Positions 17,706 through 25,476 are shown, numbered from the stretch's first letter. The stretch: 64,000 nucleotides of DNA from an uncultured Bacteroidales bacterium (GCA_905234455.1 CAJOIH010000007.1:1-64000); one strand, 5' to 3'. Numbers and translations are program-made. The notes: a model not told the origin generated them from the letters alone.

Positions 17706-18998
17706 TCATTCACCCCATAACTTCGTAACGTACTTCCCCAGGGTTTGATCGGGATTCGGTGCGGGGGCTTGCCCTATCCTGGTACCAGGCAGGATGATGA
17801 AGTATTCGGGGAAGGTGCGCACCTCGTAACGTTCAAGCAAGAGGATGTCGTTGCCTAAATTGAGCAAGGGCCAATCGTAATGACGTTCCTCGAAACGCCG
17901 CCGGTGGATTTCCAGTTGGTCTTTGGTGGTCACAGTGAGGATTTGCACGCTGTCCTGCCATTGATGATGAAGCTCGTCCAAGGTAGCAGACTGGTGTTCC
18001 ACCATTCGCGATATTCCATCAACAAACTGCAACACTACCATTGATTTCTTATAATCAGACAATTTGACCTTGGTGCTGTCAGCCGCTTGTAGTTCGAAGT
18101 CGGGGGCCTCGGCGCCTAACGCAAAACGGTCGAAGCGTTCCAAGGTATTGGCAACCATGGCTTTGATTGCTTTCGACTTACTATGTCTACCGAGGGATTG
18201 AAGTTGGGTTTTCACCCACTTGCGGCTTTGGTAGTCCTCGTAATACAGACCACGTAGCTGGTAGATGTTGACCATATCGGCCAACTCGGGGTTCCGGCTG
18301 GCGAACTCACCGGTGATGGTGTAGGTCTTGAAGAGGTCCTTGAACAGGTCCATATAGGGAAGACAGTCGTAGAGCACAGGCTTCCCGTCATAATACTCCT
18401 GGATCACCTTTTTGCCCCCATCGGCGTTGAGGGCCATCTGAACTGAGGCGATCTTATAGGTGTTGGCTTGCTGGACGTAAGGTTCGGTGACCTGGACTTC
18501 CCGGTCGATGGCAGCCCTGATGGAATCGAGATAGCGGTACTGCCGGCGCATATAGATCTGGTCGAAATACCCCAAGACATAGTCGTCGACAATCATCTCG
18601 GAGGCAACCAGCTGGCGGTAGCAGCCTTTATCGCTGGCTTTTTTGACCTGGAGGGTGGGTTGAGGTTGTTCAAAGTACGACAGCGAAGGGTCGGGGTCGG
18701 GCACGACGATGCCCACCTCGTAGGTGGCATTTGGGGTGATGACAAAGTCGACGCTCTCGAGCTCCACGCAGATGGCGGCAGGCATGATACGGTCCACCTC
18801 GCCTTCCAGGATGAAGAAGCCTTGGTCGTTGGAACGGGTTTCGGCCACGGTAGTCTCATGCCCGTTGAGCAGGTCGTCGCAAACCATCAGTCGGATGAGC
18901 GCATCGGTACGGTTGACACGACCCGTGATGATGACATTTTGGGAACTGACGGCCAATGGCAGCAAAAACAGCAATATGCCAATGAGATGTTTTTTCAT
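17706..18998 (-). CDS. Exported thioredoxin-fold protein lacking the CxxC motif
   Basis: A 430-residue protein with an N-terminal signal peptide (MKKHLIGILLFLLPLAVSSQ). It has an N-terminal beta-domain like the DUF4369 region of Bacteroidetes TlpA-type proteins, a helical middle, and a C-terminal AhpC/TSA-thioredoxin-like domain beginning ALGAEAPDFELQAADSTKVKL. Where a TlpA protein would have WCxxC it has FVDGISRM, so no redox cysteines are present; a cis-proline-like FPEY follows later. A structural or binding role is more likely than disulfide exchange. It overlaps the coaD stop by one base (TGATG), so it may be produced along with CoaD although their functions appear unrelated. Confidence 0.72.
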   Translation of the reverse strand: MKKHLIGILLFLLPLAVSSQNVIITGRVNRTDALIRLMVCDDLLNGHETTVAETRSNDQGFFILEGEVDRIMPAAICVELESVDFVITPNATYEVGIVVPDPDPSLSYFEQPQPTLQVKKASDKGCYRQLVASEMIVDDYVLGYFDQIYMRRQYRYLDSIRAAIDREVQVTEPYVQQANTYKIASVQMALNADGGKKVIQEYYDGKPVLYDCLPYMDLFKDLFKTYTITGEFASRNPELADMVNIYQLRGLYYEDYQSRKWVKTQLQSLGRHSKSKAIKAMVANTLERFDRFALGAEAPDFELQAADSTKVKLSDYKKSMVVLQFVDGISRMVEHQSATLDELHHQWQDSVQILTVTTKDQLEIHRRRFEERHYDWPLLNLGNDILLLERYEVRTFPEYFIILPGTRIGQAPAPNPDQTLGKYVTKLWGE

Positions 18999-19474
18999 CA
19001 GGGTTTTTTGACTTCCTCTAGATCAACCACTTCTGGAACGAATTTGGAGGTGTCGCCACCGTTTTTGTAGATGTCGCGCACCACGCTGGAGCTGACGCCC
19101 ACCAATTCGCTCTCGGTGAGCAGGAAAACGGTTTCCAGTTCGGGGTGAAGTCGTTTGTTGGCGTGGCAGATCATATTCTCATACTCGAAGTCGGACCCAC
19201 TGCGCAGGCCACGGATGATGAATCGCGCACCCACCTTTTTGCAGAAGTCGGCAGTCAGGCCGTCGTAACTCTCCACGATGACGTTGGGATAGTCCGCAAA
19301 GACGGCTTTGCACCAATTGATGCGGTTTTCGAGGGGGAAGGTGGAGCGTTTTTCCATGTTGACACCCACGGCGACGTAGATGATGTCGAACATGGGCAGG
19401 GCCCGTAGCACGATGGAGCGGTGGCCAAGGGTGATGGGGTCGAAAGAACCAGGGAATACAGCGATTCGTTTCAT
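18998..19474 (-). CDS. coaD: Phosphopantetheine adenylyltransferase
   Basis: A 158-residue nucleotidyltransferase that makes dephospho-CoA from ATP and 4'-phosphopantetheine, the fourth step from pantothenate to CoA. The nucleotide-binding TLGH motif is in PGSFDPITLGHRSIV, and the late motif is ESELVGVSSSVVRDI. RGLRSGSDFEYE is the conserved substrate-binding segment. Length is normal. The stop shares a base with the start of the downstream thioredoxin-fold gene. A repeat rich in ATAACTTC lies immediately upstream of the ATG. Confidence 0.96.
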   Translation of the reverse strand: MKRIAVFPGSFDPITLGHRSIVLRALPMFDIIYVAVGVNMEKRSTFPLENRINWCKAVFADYPNVIVESYDGLTADFCKKVGARFIIRGLRSGSDFEYENMICHANKRLHPELETVFLLTESELVGVSSSVVRDIYKNGGDTSKFVPEVVDLEEVKKP

Positions 19475-19517
19475 AGTTAGAAGTTATTCAGTTTGAAGTT
19501 ATTCAATTAGCAGTTAT
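19474..19517. repeat. GAAGTTATTCA tandem repeat between coaD and the Nudix gene
   Basis: AGAAGTTATTCA and TGAAGTTATTCA repeat in tandem, followed by AGCAGTTATAG. The repeat supplies the coaD leader, and its right end encodes the last residues and stop (TGA at 19505-19503) of the upstream Nudix gene. Confidence 0.65.
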
Positions 19518-20129
19518 AGTTTTCAACGCTTCCCCGAGGGTTTCGGCGATGGAGCGGTAGGTGTTGTTCAAGAACCATTCCAGATCGTATTCACTGAGGA
19601 AGGTCACTTGGGTGATATCCTCGTCGGTCTGGGGCTGGGTATCCGAAGGGTTGTCGGTGGTCATCAGGTACCAGGAGGTAGGTTTAAGACGCCATTCCTC
19701 TTCATAAAGGTAGCAGTGCCAGGAGGTGGGCAACTGCTTGACGAGGTTCAAGCCTTGGAGGCCTGTCTCCTCCTCCACTTCACGCAGGGCAGCAGTGGCG
19801 GCGTCCTCACCCTCTTCGATATGGCCTTTGGGCAGGTCGGGGATGCCATGTCGCTCGATGGCGGCAAACTGGTCCTCGGCCATCACCACACCCCCTGCAG
19901 CGGGAGCCAAGCGGAAGGTACGGAGAAGGGCAGCCGACAACACCTCGGGGCTGATGCCGTCGATGGTGACGTCTTCGGTGAGGTTCACTACGAGCCATTG
20001 ACGAAGAAAATTGTGGATTTTTTCAACTTCATAAGACTCTAATTGTGTTGAAGTTATGTTTAAATCCAAATCTTTTTCCCCGATATTTGGAAAAATCAAC
20101 GCCCGTTGTTCGTAGAATATTTTGTACAT
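19503..20129 (-). CDS. Nudix hydrolase
   Basis: A 208-residue protein with a complete Nudix box GHIEEGEDAATAALREVEEE followed by TGL (about residues 120-142), which binds the metal and hydrolyses a nucleoside diphosphate linked to another group. An N-terminal region of about 80 residues precedes the Nudix fold, and PTSWYLMTT and FLSEYDLEW follow it. The substrate cannot be inferred. It is divergent from pyrE and upstream of coaD on the same strand. Its final codons and stop lie inside a short repeat. Confidence 0.88.
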   Translation of the reverse strand: MYKIFYEQRALIFPNIGEKDLDLNITSTQLESYEVEKIHNFLRQWLVVNLTEDVTIDGISPEVLSAALLRTFRLAPAAGGVVMAEDQFAAIERHGIPDLPKGHIEEGEDAATAALREVEEETGLQGLNLVKQLPTSWHCYLYEEEWRLKPTSWYLMTTDNPSDTQPQTDEDITQVTFLSEYDLEWFLNNTYRSIAETLGEALKTITAN

Positions 20130-20132
20130 TTG
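20125..20132 (+). promoter_or_regulatory. Predicted -7 box for pyrE
   Basis: TACATTTG matches TAnnTTTG, 43 bases before the pyrE ATG. It overlaps the start codon of the divergent Nudix gene, and the two predicted transcripts would overlap at their 5' ends. Confidence 0.42.
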
Positions 20133-20158
20133 TAACCTCGATAACGTTTTTCAACCTG

Positions 20159-20166
20159 CAAAATTA
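20159..20166 (-). promoter_or_regulatory. Predicted -7 box for the Nudix gene
   Basis: The minus strand reads TAATTTTG, matching TAnnTTTG, 30 bases before the ATG at 20129. The -33 region is unclear. Confidence 0.4.
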
Positions 20167-20174
20167 TACATTTT

Positions 20175-20825
20175 ATGAAATATGACGACTCAGCGCTGGT
20201 GTTAGCGACGCATCTTTTGCAAATCAAAGCCGTGAAACTAAGTCCGAAGCAGCCATTTACCTGGGCTTCGGGGCTGCACAGCCCGATCTATTGCGACAAC
20301 CGTGTCACCTTGTCGTATCCGGCGGTGAGGACCTTCATCCGCCAGCAGTTCGTGGAGCAGGTGATGCAGCATTACGGCAAGCCCGATGTCATTGCGGGTG
20401 TAGCCACAGGCGGCATTGCCCAAGGCGCCTTGGTGGCCCAGGAGCTAGGGTTGCCTTTCTGCTATGTGCGTTCCGAGAAGAAGTCGCACGGCATGCAGAA
20501 CCAAATCGAAGGCGTCATCGAGTCGGGCCAGTCGGTCATCGTCATCGAGGACTTGGTGTCGACAGGCAAATCGAGCCTTTTGGCCGTAGACGCCCTCCGC
20601 GAAGCCGGTGCCAACGTCAAAGGCATGTTGGCCATCTTCACTTATCAGCTCCCTGTAGCGGAGGAGAACTTCGCTGCCAAGGAGTGCACGTTACACACGC
20701 TCACCAATTACGAGACTTTGATTTACAAAGCCATCGAGGAGAAATACATCAGCGAGGAAGACCAGCAGTCCCTTTTGGAATGGAGGAAAGACCCGCAGGC
20801 GTGGAGCGATCGAGTGGGGAGTTAG
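20175..20825 (+). CDS. pyrE: Orotate phosphoribosyltransferase
   Basis: A 216-residue enzyme joining orotate and PRPP to make orotidine 5'-phosphate in pyrimidine synthesis. The PRPP-binding loop is VIVIEDLVSTGKSS (about residues 118-131), and the orotate/PRPP contacts lie in FTWASGLHSPIYCDNR and VRSEKKSHG. Length is normal for the bacterial enzyme. The last codon and TAG stop (20823-20825) fall in a GAGTTAGGAGTGAG repeat shared with the convergent birA gene. pyrH, another pyrimidine gene, occurs later but is not linked. Confidence 0.96.
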   Translation: MKYDDSALVLATHLLQIKAVKLSPKQPFTWASGLHSPIYCDNRVTLSYPAVRTFIRQQFVEQVMQHYGKPDVIAGVATGGIAQGALVAQELGLPFCYVRSEKKSHGMQNQIEGVIESGQSVIVIEDLVSTGKSSLLAVDALREAGANVKGMLAIFTYQLPVAEENFAAKECTLHTLTNYETLIYKAIEEKYISEEDQQSLLEWRKDPQAWSDRVGS

Positions 20826-20854
20826 GAGTGAGGAGTTAGGAGTGAGGAGTTAGA
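20815..20854. repeat. GAGTTAGGAGTGAG repeat between convergent pyrE and birA
   Basis: Tandem GGAGTTAGGAGTGA units fill the junction. The repeat supplies the pyrE TAG (20823-20825) and, on the other strand, the birA TAA (20852-20850). It carries stops in several frames. Confidence 0.85.
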
Positions 20855-21584
20855 CAAATTTCACTGATTTGATGTCGTAAACGTGTTTTGTTCCGGATTC
20901 GGCGAGGGTTTCCAGTCGGCCGAATTCATCTATTCCGGTAATGAAGCGTCTCACTTTTTCGCCGGCGACTTCGTAATCGGCCCACACTCGGTAACGATAT
21001 AGCCTGTCCAAATATTCTTTCCTAACCAAAGCAATCCCTTCTGGAGTACGGAGCATCTCCACGCGCCGGTCAACCGCATCAGTCAATTGATGCAACAACG
21101 GTTCCAGCTCCACTTCCTTACCAAGGATCATTTGCAGCGAGACCGGGTGTGTCGGCCAATCCTGGAACTGCATTTGATTGACATTCAACCCAATACCAAC
21201 TACTGACACCCCCATCATTTGGCCATGGATGGTACTGTTGATCAGGATACCTGCCAGTTTCCGACCCTCCACGATGATGTCGTTAGGCCATTTCACCAAG
21301 GGCCTCATTGGAAGTAGGTCGTCGAGCACCTCGAGCATACCCAGCGGCACTGCTTGTGAGAGCAGGAACTGGTCGGCGGCTTTCAGGAACGACATGTCGA
21401 CGCCCCAGCTAAACGTGAGGTTCATCCCGGGAGCGCTCTCCCAATAGTTGGCGCCCATGCCTTTGCCTGCTGTTTGCTCACGGGTCCACACCACTTTCCC
21501 TACCCGTTCGGCTTCAGGCATCTCAAGCATGAAGGCGTTGGTCGAGGTGGTTTTTTCGATACCGATCAAAGATATTTTCGACAT
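20850..21584 (-). CDS. birA: Biotin--[acetyl-CoA-carboxylase] ligase
   Basis: A 244-residue biotin protein ligase that activates biotin with ATP and attaches it to the carboxyl-carrier lysine of biotin enzymes. Biotin/ATP-binding segments are TAGKGMGANYWES, then LVKWPNDIIVEGRKLAGIL, with GIGLNVNQ. There is no N-terminal helix-turn-helix, so it is the monofunctional type and not a repressor. The ATG at 21584 is preferred to a TTG at 21593, because the TAATTTTG box at 21591-21598 would put the transcript start within a few bases of that ATG. The stop lies in a repeat shared with pyrE. Confidence 0.94.
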   Translation of the reverse strand: MSKISLIGIEKTTSTNAFMLEMPEAERVGKVVWTREQTAGKGMGANYWESAPGMNLTFSWGVDMSFLKAADQFLLSQAVPLGMLEVLDDLLPMRPLVKWPNDIIVEGRKLAGILINSTIHGQMMGVSVVGIGLNVNQMQFQDWPTHPVSLQMILGKEVELEPLLHQLTDAVDRRVEMLRTPEGIALVRKEYLDRLYRYRVWADYEVAGEKVRRFITGIDEFGRLETLAESGTKHVYDIKSVKFV

Positions 21585-21590
21585 TTTGCG

Positions 21591-21598
21591 CAAAATTA
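21591..21598 (-). promoter_or_regulatory. Predicted -7 box for birA, near-leaderless
   Basis: The minus strand reads TAATTTTG, with a CTTG 21 bases further upstream as a possible -33 box. Transcription would start within a few bases of the birA ATG (21584). Confidence 0.45.
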
Positions 21599-21599
21599 A

Positions 21600-21618
21600 A
21601 AAGATATTTTATATCTTT
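21600..21618. repeat. Perfect 8-3-8 inverted repeat between birA and a T9SS gene
   Basis: AAAGATAT - TTT - ATATCTTT. The right arm overlaps the plus-strand -7 box TATCTTTG. It could be an operator between the divergent genes or a chance AT-rich palindrome. Confidence 0.5.
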
Positions 21619-21619
21619 G
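21612..21619 (+). promoter_or_regulatory. Predicted -7 box for the T9SS cargo gene at 21655
   Basis: TATCTTTG matches TAnnTTTG, with TTG (21586-21588) 23 bases upstream as a possible -33 box. The leader would be about 30 bases. Confidence 0.48.
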
Positions 21620-21654
21620 CAAGTTGGTACAAGACATAAATTAAAAATCGCGAT

Positions 21655-22371
21655 ATGAAAAAGACATTCTTTACTTTGATTCTTCTGGCCGTTACAACCC
21701 TTTTGTCGGCCCAATCCTTCCAGTTCGAATGGGAAGGCACCGTTTACGAAGACGGTCAAACCATCATCTGCCCCTATGACATGGAGATGGGAGAATACGT
21801 CCAACACATGAAAATCAGGAATTTGACCGACGCCGACTTGGACATTGTCATGGAGCAATACGTCATTGAGACAGTTCCCGGGGCAATAGTTCAGCTTTGC
21901 TGGGGAATGTGCATGCTTGGTGACACCATCGTCTCCCGTCCTGTGACCGTGCCTGCCCAAACGCTCTCTGACGAGGAGCTGTCCTTCCACGTCATGTTCA
22001 CCGAGGGCGAAACCGGCGTCGTCGCTGTCCGTTATGTTGGCTACAACGCGAACCGTGTCGAAGAGGCCATTGCCCTCAACGTTCTCGCAGGTCAAGGTGC
22101 CAATGTGTCCGAAAACAGCATCAGCCTCGGCCAGGCCTATCCGAACCCAGCCAGCACCCAGGTGCATTTCGATTTCAACGGCAATGAGCATTCCGATGTC
22201 ACCGCAGTGGTTTACAACCTTTTGGGACAAGAAGTCAAGGTCCAGTCGGTCAACGGCAACCGCGGTCGCATCAACATCGCCGTCGATGACCTGCAGCCCG
22301 GCATCTACTTCTGCAGCATCCAGGTCAACAAGGCGACTGTGAAGACCGAGAAGTTCATCGTGAAGCATTAA
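21655..22371 (+). CDS. Small secreted protein with T9SS type A sorting domain
   Basis: A 238-residue protein. It has a signal peptide (MKKTFFTLILLAVTTLLSAQ), a central beta-rich region of about 130 residues that I do not recognise, and a C-terminal T9SS sorting domain starting AYPNPASTQVHFDF and ending KTEKFIVKH. Such cargo crosses the outer membrane by the Por system and is released or attached to the surface. The middle has a CWGMC cysteine pair. Function is unknown. It lies two bases before folE and may be co-transcribed with it, though their functions look unrelated. Confidence 0.82.
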   Translation: MKKTFFTLILLAVTTLLSAQSFQFEWEGTVYEDGQTIICPYDMEMGEYVQHMKIRNLTDADLDIVMEQYVIETVPGAIVQLCWGMCMLGDTIVSRPVTVPAQTLSDEELSFHVMFTEGETGVVAVRYVGYNANRVEEAIALNVLAGQGANVSENSISLGQAYPNPASTQVHFDFNGNEHSDVTAVVYNLLGQEVKVQSVNGNRGRINIAVDDLQPGIYFCSIQVNKATVKTEKFIVKH

Positions 22372-22373
22372 GC

Positions 22374-22964
22374 ATGATTACTGAAGAACAAGCGAAGAAG
22401 GACATCCAGGAATTGTTGGAATTCATCGGTGACGACCCCAACCGTGAGGGTTTGAAAGCCACTCCCGACAGGATCCTCCGGATGTTCAAGGAGATGTTTC
22501 GTGGCTATGACCCGGCTCAGAAGCCGGTCATCACTACCTTCCCCAACGGGCAGGACGGCATCATTTATGACAACATGGTCATCGACAACGGGCCGTTCTA
22601 CTCGGTCTGCGAGCACCATTGCCGCACTTTCTTTGGCGAGTATTGGTTTGCCTATATCCCCAACAAGCACGGACGCATTTTGGGTCTGTCGAAGATCGGT
22701 CGTGTCATTGACTACTGTTCCTCGAAGCTACAGGTTCAGGAGCGGTTGGTGCAGGAGGTCGTGGAGATGCTCACCGAGGCCCTTGGCGAGGAGAACCCGC
22801 CCCGCGGCATGGCCCTCATGATGAAAGGCCGTCACATGTGCAAGGAGAGCCGTGGCGCCCGCAAGGAGGGCTACATGATCTCCACCTACCTCACCGGTGT
22901 GTTCAAGTCGGACCTCCGCGTGAGAAACGAGTTCATGTCGTACATCAAGAATTGGCGTCCCTGA
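22374..22964 (+). CDS. folE: GTP cyclohydrolase I
   Basis: A 196-residue enzyme converting GTP to dihydroneopterin triphosphate, the first step to folate and other pterins. Zinc and substrate residues are in VCEHHCRTFFGEY (Cys and His) and GRHMCKESRGAR (second Cys). ILGLSKIGRVIDY and QVQERLVQEV are family signatures. Length is typical. It begins two bases after the T9SS gene stop. A hairpin with a T-run, located inside the end of the convergent 5'-nucleotidase gene, probably terminates it. Confidence 0.95.
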   Translation: MITEEQAKKDIQELLEFIGDDPNREGLKATPDRILRMFKEMFRGYDPAQKPVITTFPNGQDGIIYDNMVIDNGPFYSVCEHHCRTFFGEYWFAYIPNKHGRILGLSKIGRVIDYCSSKLQVQERLVQEVVEMLTEALGEENPPRGMALMMKGRHMCKESRGARKEGYMISTYLTGVFKSDLRVRNEFMSYIKNWRP

Positions 22965-22970
22965 AAAACG

Positions 22971-24536
22971 CTATTTTACCGACCAATTGTTCAAAGGCAC
23001 CGAATCCAAGGTGCCTTTGCTTTTAGCCCACTCGATAAACAGGGTGCGCAGGTCTTCCTCGCTGTTCCAGAGGCGATGCGAGGCAATCTCGTCCTGAGCC
23101 CAGCCGCAGCCATTCACAAAGTGGTTGCCGCCACCCATCGAACGGTAGGAGTTGAGCACCACGCGGTAGGTCTTGTCGGGGTCAAACGGCGTGCCATCGG
23201 TCCTACTGGTGATAGTGACGCGTTCGCCGTAAGGCTTGTTGCTGTCGATCACATAATTGATGCCTGCGGCACAATCGAAATTATAGATGGTGTTACGTAT
23301 TTCGTAGGCGTATTCCAGATGGGCTTTCACGTCACGGCCTGTCATCTCCATCACGGCCAGCGAGTTTTCAAAGGGATACCATGTGAAGAAGTCGGTTACG
23401 GTCAGCATCCCCTGTTCCAGGTCGTAGCGTCGCATCAGCGGGGCTGCCAGAGAGATGTCAGCAGGTACCCCATTGGCGGCGGCCAAGTCGAATTGGCAGC
23501 GGTGGATCTCGTCGACCCAGAGGCAGGATCCTTGGTACACGTCGTTGGGCGAGATGGTCAGGGGAAGCAGGGCCACTTCCTGGTTCTGGTAGGCCTCGGC
23601 CCGGTCGAGGTAAGGCTGCAGCAAGGCAGCGAAGTCGGGGTCGTCCTCCTGTTCGATGGTCGGAATCAGTCCTATTTTAATAAGAGGCCGTTGGTTTCTG
23701 ACGAGTTTCACCTCGGCTTCGGCAAGGTTTGCGCCACGGGTTCCCGAGTTGAGCACATATACGGTGTCGCCGTTGACATTCAGCACCTTTTCGGCCCTGG
23801 CGCGATGGTCATGGCCAAAGAAGATCAGGTCGAAGCCCGGGACGTTTTCAGCGATCCATTTGGTGCTGTTCTCACGTCCCAGAGGTGCATCCTCAGGAAG
23901 GTTCTGTTCCTGGGGTTCCCATCCCGAGTGGAAGAGGCCCACCATCAAGTCGGGGCGTTCTTTCTGGCGGATGGCCTTCACCCAATAAGCGGCGGCGTCT
24001 TCAGCCTTCTCGAATCGCAAGCCCTGACGCAAGCGTTCGGGCACCCAGGTGACCACATAAGGGGTGAGCAATCCCAGCACGGCGATTTTGAAGCCGTCGC
24101 GTTCCAGCACAGTATAGGGTTGCCAGTAGGGCTGACCCGTGGCCTCGTCGATGACGTTGGCGCAGACCACCGGCATGTTCACCTCTGAAAACACTTTGTC
24201 GAACACTGCACGACCTGCCTCCACATCGTGGTTACCCACACCGACGACATCGTAGGGGAAGAAGTTGAGGAAGGCCGACACCAGGTTGGGATGCTCCATG
24301 TCGTGGTTTGAACAATATTGATATGGGGTCCCTTGCATGTTGTCACCATTGTCCAGAAGGATGAGATGATCTCCCAGCTTGTTTTTCATCGCCTTGATCA
24401 CGGCGACATCGTTGGCGCATTCCTTATAGGCGCCGTGGGTATCAGTGGTTTCGAGGAGGGTCAGTGTGGTCTCCTTGGGGGTGCAGGCGGTAGTCATCAT
24501 GGCAAAAATCAACATGGCAATAGAGGTATTTTTCAT
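22971..24536 (-). CDS. 5'-nucleotidase / UshA-family metallophosphatase lipoprotein
   Basis: A 521-residue protein with a lipoprotein signal (AMMTTAC, Cys at residue 18), an N-terminal calcineurin-like metallophosphatase domain and a C-terminal 5'-nucleotidase domain. Metal-binding motifs are ETTDTHGAY, LDNGDNMQG, VGVGNHDVE, GLFHSGW and FFGHDHRA. The C-terminal domain has the FTWYPFENSL and YRSMGGGNHFV elements that bind the base. The family releases phosphate from nucleotides, UDP-sugars or 2',3'-cyclic nucleotides outside the cytoplasm for scavenging. Exact substrate is uncertain. It is convergent with folE, with six bases between the stops. Confidence 0.88.
   Translation of the reverse strand: MKNTSIAMLIFAMMTTACTPKETTLTLLETTDTHGAYKECANDVAVIKAMKNKLGDHLILLDNGDNMQGTPYQYCSNHDMEHPNLVSAFLNFFPYDVVGVGNHDVEAGRAVFDKVFSEVNMPVVCANVIDEATGQPYWQPYTVLERDGFKIAVLGLLTPYVVTWVPERLRQGLRFEKAEDAAAYWVKAIRQKERPDLMVGLFHSGWEPQEQNLPEDAPLGRENSTKWIAENVPGFDLIFFGHDHRARAEKVLNVNGDTVYVLNSGTRGANLAEAEVKLVRNQRPLIKIGLIPTIEQEDDPDFAALLQPYLDRAEAYQNQEVALLPLTISPNDVYQGSCLWVDEIHRCQFDLAAANGVPADISLAAPLMRRYDLEQGMLTVTDFFTWYPFENSLAVMEMTGRDVKAHLEYAYEIRNTIYNFDCAAGINYVIDSNKPYGERVTITSRTDGTPFDPDKTYRVVLNSYRSMGGGNHFVNGCGWAQDEIASHRLWNSEEDLRTLFIEWAKSKGTLDSVPLNNWSVK
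22992..23024 (+). terminator. Terminator hairpin for folE inside the convergent gene
   Basis: CAAAGGCACC (22992-23001) and GGTGCCTTTG (23010-23019) form a perfect 10-bp stem with an 8-base loop, followed by CTTTT. It is inside the last codons of the convergent 5'-nucleotidase gene. Confidence 0.6.
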
Positions 24537-24585
24537 AACGATGAATTTTTTTTTAAAAAAACTGGTTTTGAAGCCACAAATTTAG

Positions 24586-24593
24586 TATTTTTG
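24586..24593 (+). promoter_or_regulatory. Predicted -7 box for the zapB-like/zapA unit
   Basis: TATTTTTG matches TAnnTTTG, about 29 bases before the ATG at 24622. A TTTG lies 15 bases upstream, closer than usual. Confidence 0.48.
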
Positions 24594-24621
24594 CGGTTGC
24601 AATTCAAAGTCTGTAAAGAAA

Positions 24622-24918
24622 ATGACTGAAGCCAGCATCATATTGTCCGAAATCGAGGTCAAGGTGAGGAAGCTCATCGATGCGAAGAACCAGCTCATTG
24701 AGGAAAACAGGCGGCTGGCCAGCGAGAACAAGGCGCTTCGTGAGGAGAACGAGGCCTTTGCCCGGACGGGTCAGGAGTTGCAGGATAAACTAAATAAAAC
24801 AACAATTGTTAACGCACTCGGTAGCAACGAGGAAGAGATAAAAGAAGGAAGGAAGCTCATCAAGGACCTCATCAAGGAGATCGATCAGTGCGTTTCGATT
24901 TTGAATTCCAAGGAGTAA
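24622..24918 (+). CDS. ZapB-like coiled-coil division protein
   Basis: A 98-residue protein, mostly one coiled coil (KNQLIEENRRLASENKALRE and following), with a short C-terminal helix. The sequence alone is low in specific motifs. Its place one gene before zapA, in the order seen in many Bacteroidetes, suggests a cell-division or ZapA-partner role. A TAnnTTTG box lies at the expected distance upstream, so it probably leads an operon with zapA and perhaps the downstream structured RNA and rny. Confidence 0.68.
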   Translation: MTEASIILSEIEVKVRKLIDAKNQLIEENRRLASENKALREENEAFARTGQELQDKLNKTTIVNALGSNEEEIKEGRKLIKDLIKEIDQCVSILNSKE

Positions 24919-24939
24919 GTCAGATAAAAAAGTCAGCCG

Positions 24940-25224
24940 ATGGAAGAGATTACAATCAACATAGTCATTGCCGACAAGTCGTACAAGTTGACTGTGTCAC
25001 GTGCTGACGAGGGCAAGGTGCGGAAGGCGGCCTCTTTGATCAACGAAAGGATCAAGTCGTACTCTTCGCATTATGCTTTCAAGGACATGCAGGACCTCTT
25101 GGCGATGACCGCCTTGCAGTTTGCCACCTCCACAGTGAAATACGAATCGGAACTCGCATACAGGGATCAGGATTTAGGGCAAAAGCTCCATGATTTGGAC
25201 ACTTTGCTGAGCGAACAGTTGTAA
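24940..25224 (+). CDS. zapA: Cell division protein ZapA
   Basis: A 94-residue ZapA-like protein. The N-terminal beta region (ITINIVIADKSYKLTVSRAD) is followed by EGKVRKAASLINERI and a long C-terminal helix including MTALQFATS, the typical ZapA layout. ZapA binds and bundles FtsZ at the division site. It starts 21 bases after the coiled-coil gene and is followed by a predicted 6S-type RNA; zapA next to the 6S RNA gene is also known from proteobacteria. Confidence 0.88.
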   Translation: MEEITINIVIADKSYKLTVSRADEGKVRKAASLINERIKSYSSHYAFKDMQDLLAMTALQFATSTVKYESELAYRDQDLGQKLHDLDTLLSEQL

Positions 25225-25240
25225 GGTTCTTTGAAGATTT

Positions 25241-25441
25241 GGATTCTGTCTGCCCGACCGCATCAGGTAAACTCAACAGTAAAATCAATTCAACATCGGT
25301 CGACTCGTGACCTGTAAAAACAGGCCTCATCCTCTTCGGAGGAGCACTTCGGTGCCGGTGGACGTTTGCGCAGCACGGCGGCCACAAGCGTGTCTTTCAG
25401 GGTTTATTCTCATCCCTAAGGACGGGCAGAATCCTTTTTTC
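25241..25441 (+). ncRNA. 6S-type RNA (Bacteroidales-1-like) between zapA and rny
   Basis: A non-coding stretch of about 200 bases with strong folding. GGATT and CTGCCCG at 25241-25256 pair with CGGGCAGAATCC (25423-25434) as a closing stem with one four-base bulge, followed by six Ts that would end transcription. Inside are CCTGT-AAAA-ACAGG and two hairpins with UUCG loops (TCCTC-TTCG-GAGGA and GCAC-TTCG-GTGC). Size, a long closing stem around an open region, and the position next to zapA all match 6S RNA, which binds the housekeeping RNA polymerase. The assignment is by structure and synteny; I could not run a covariance model. Confidence 0.72.
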
Positions 25442-25476
25442 ACTTTCCCTCAAGCATCGGGTAAAACTGTAGTAAA

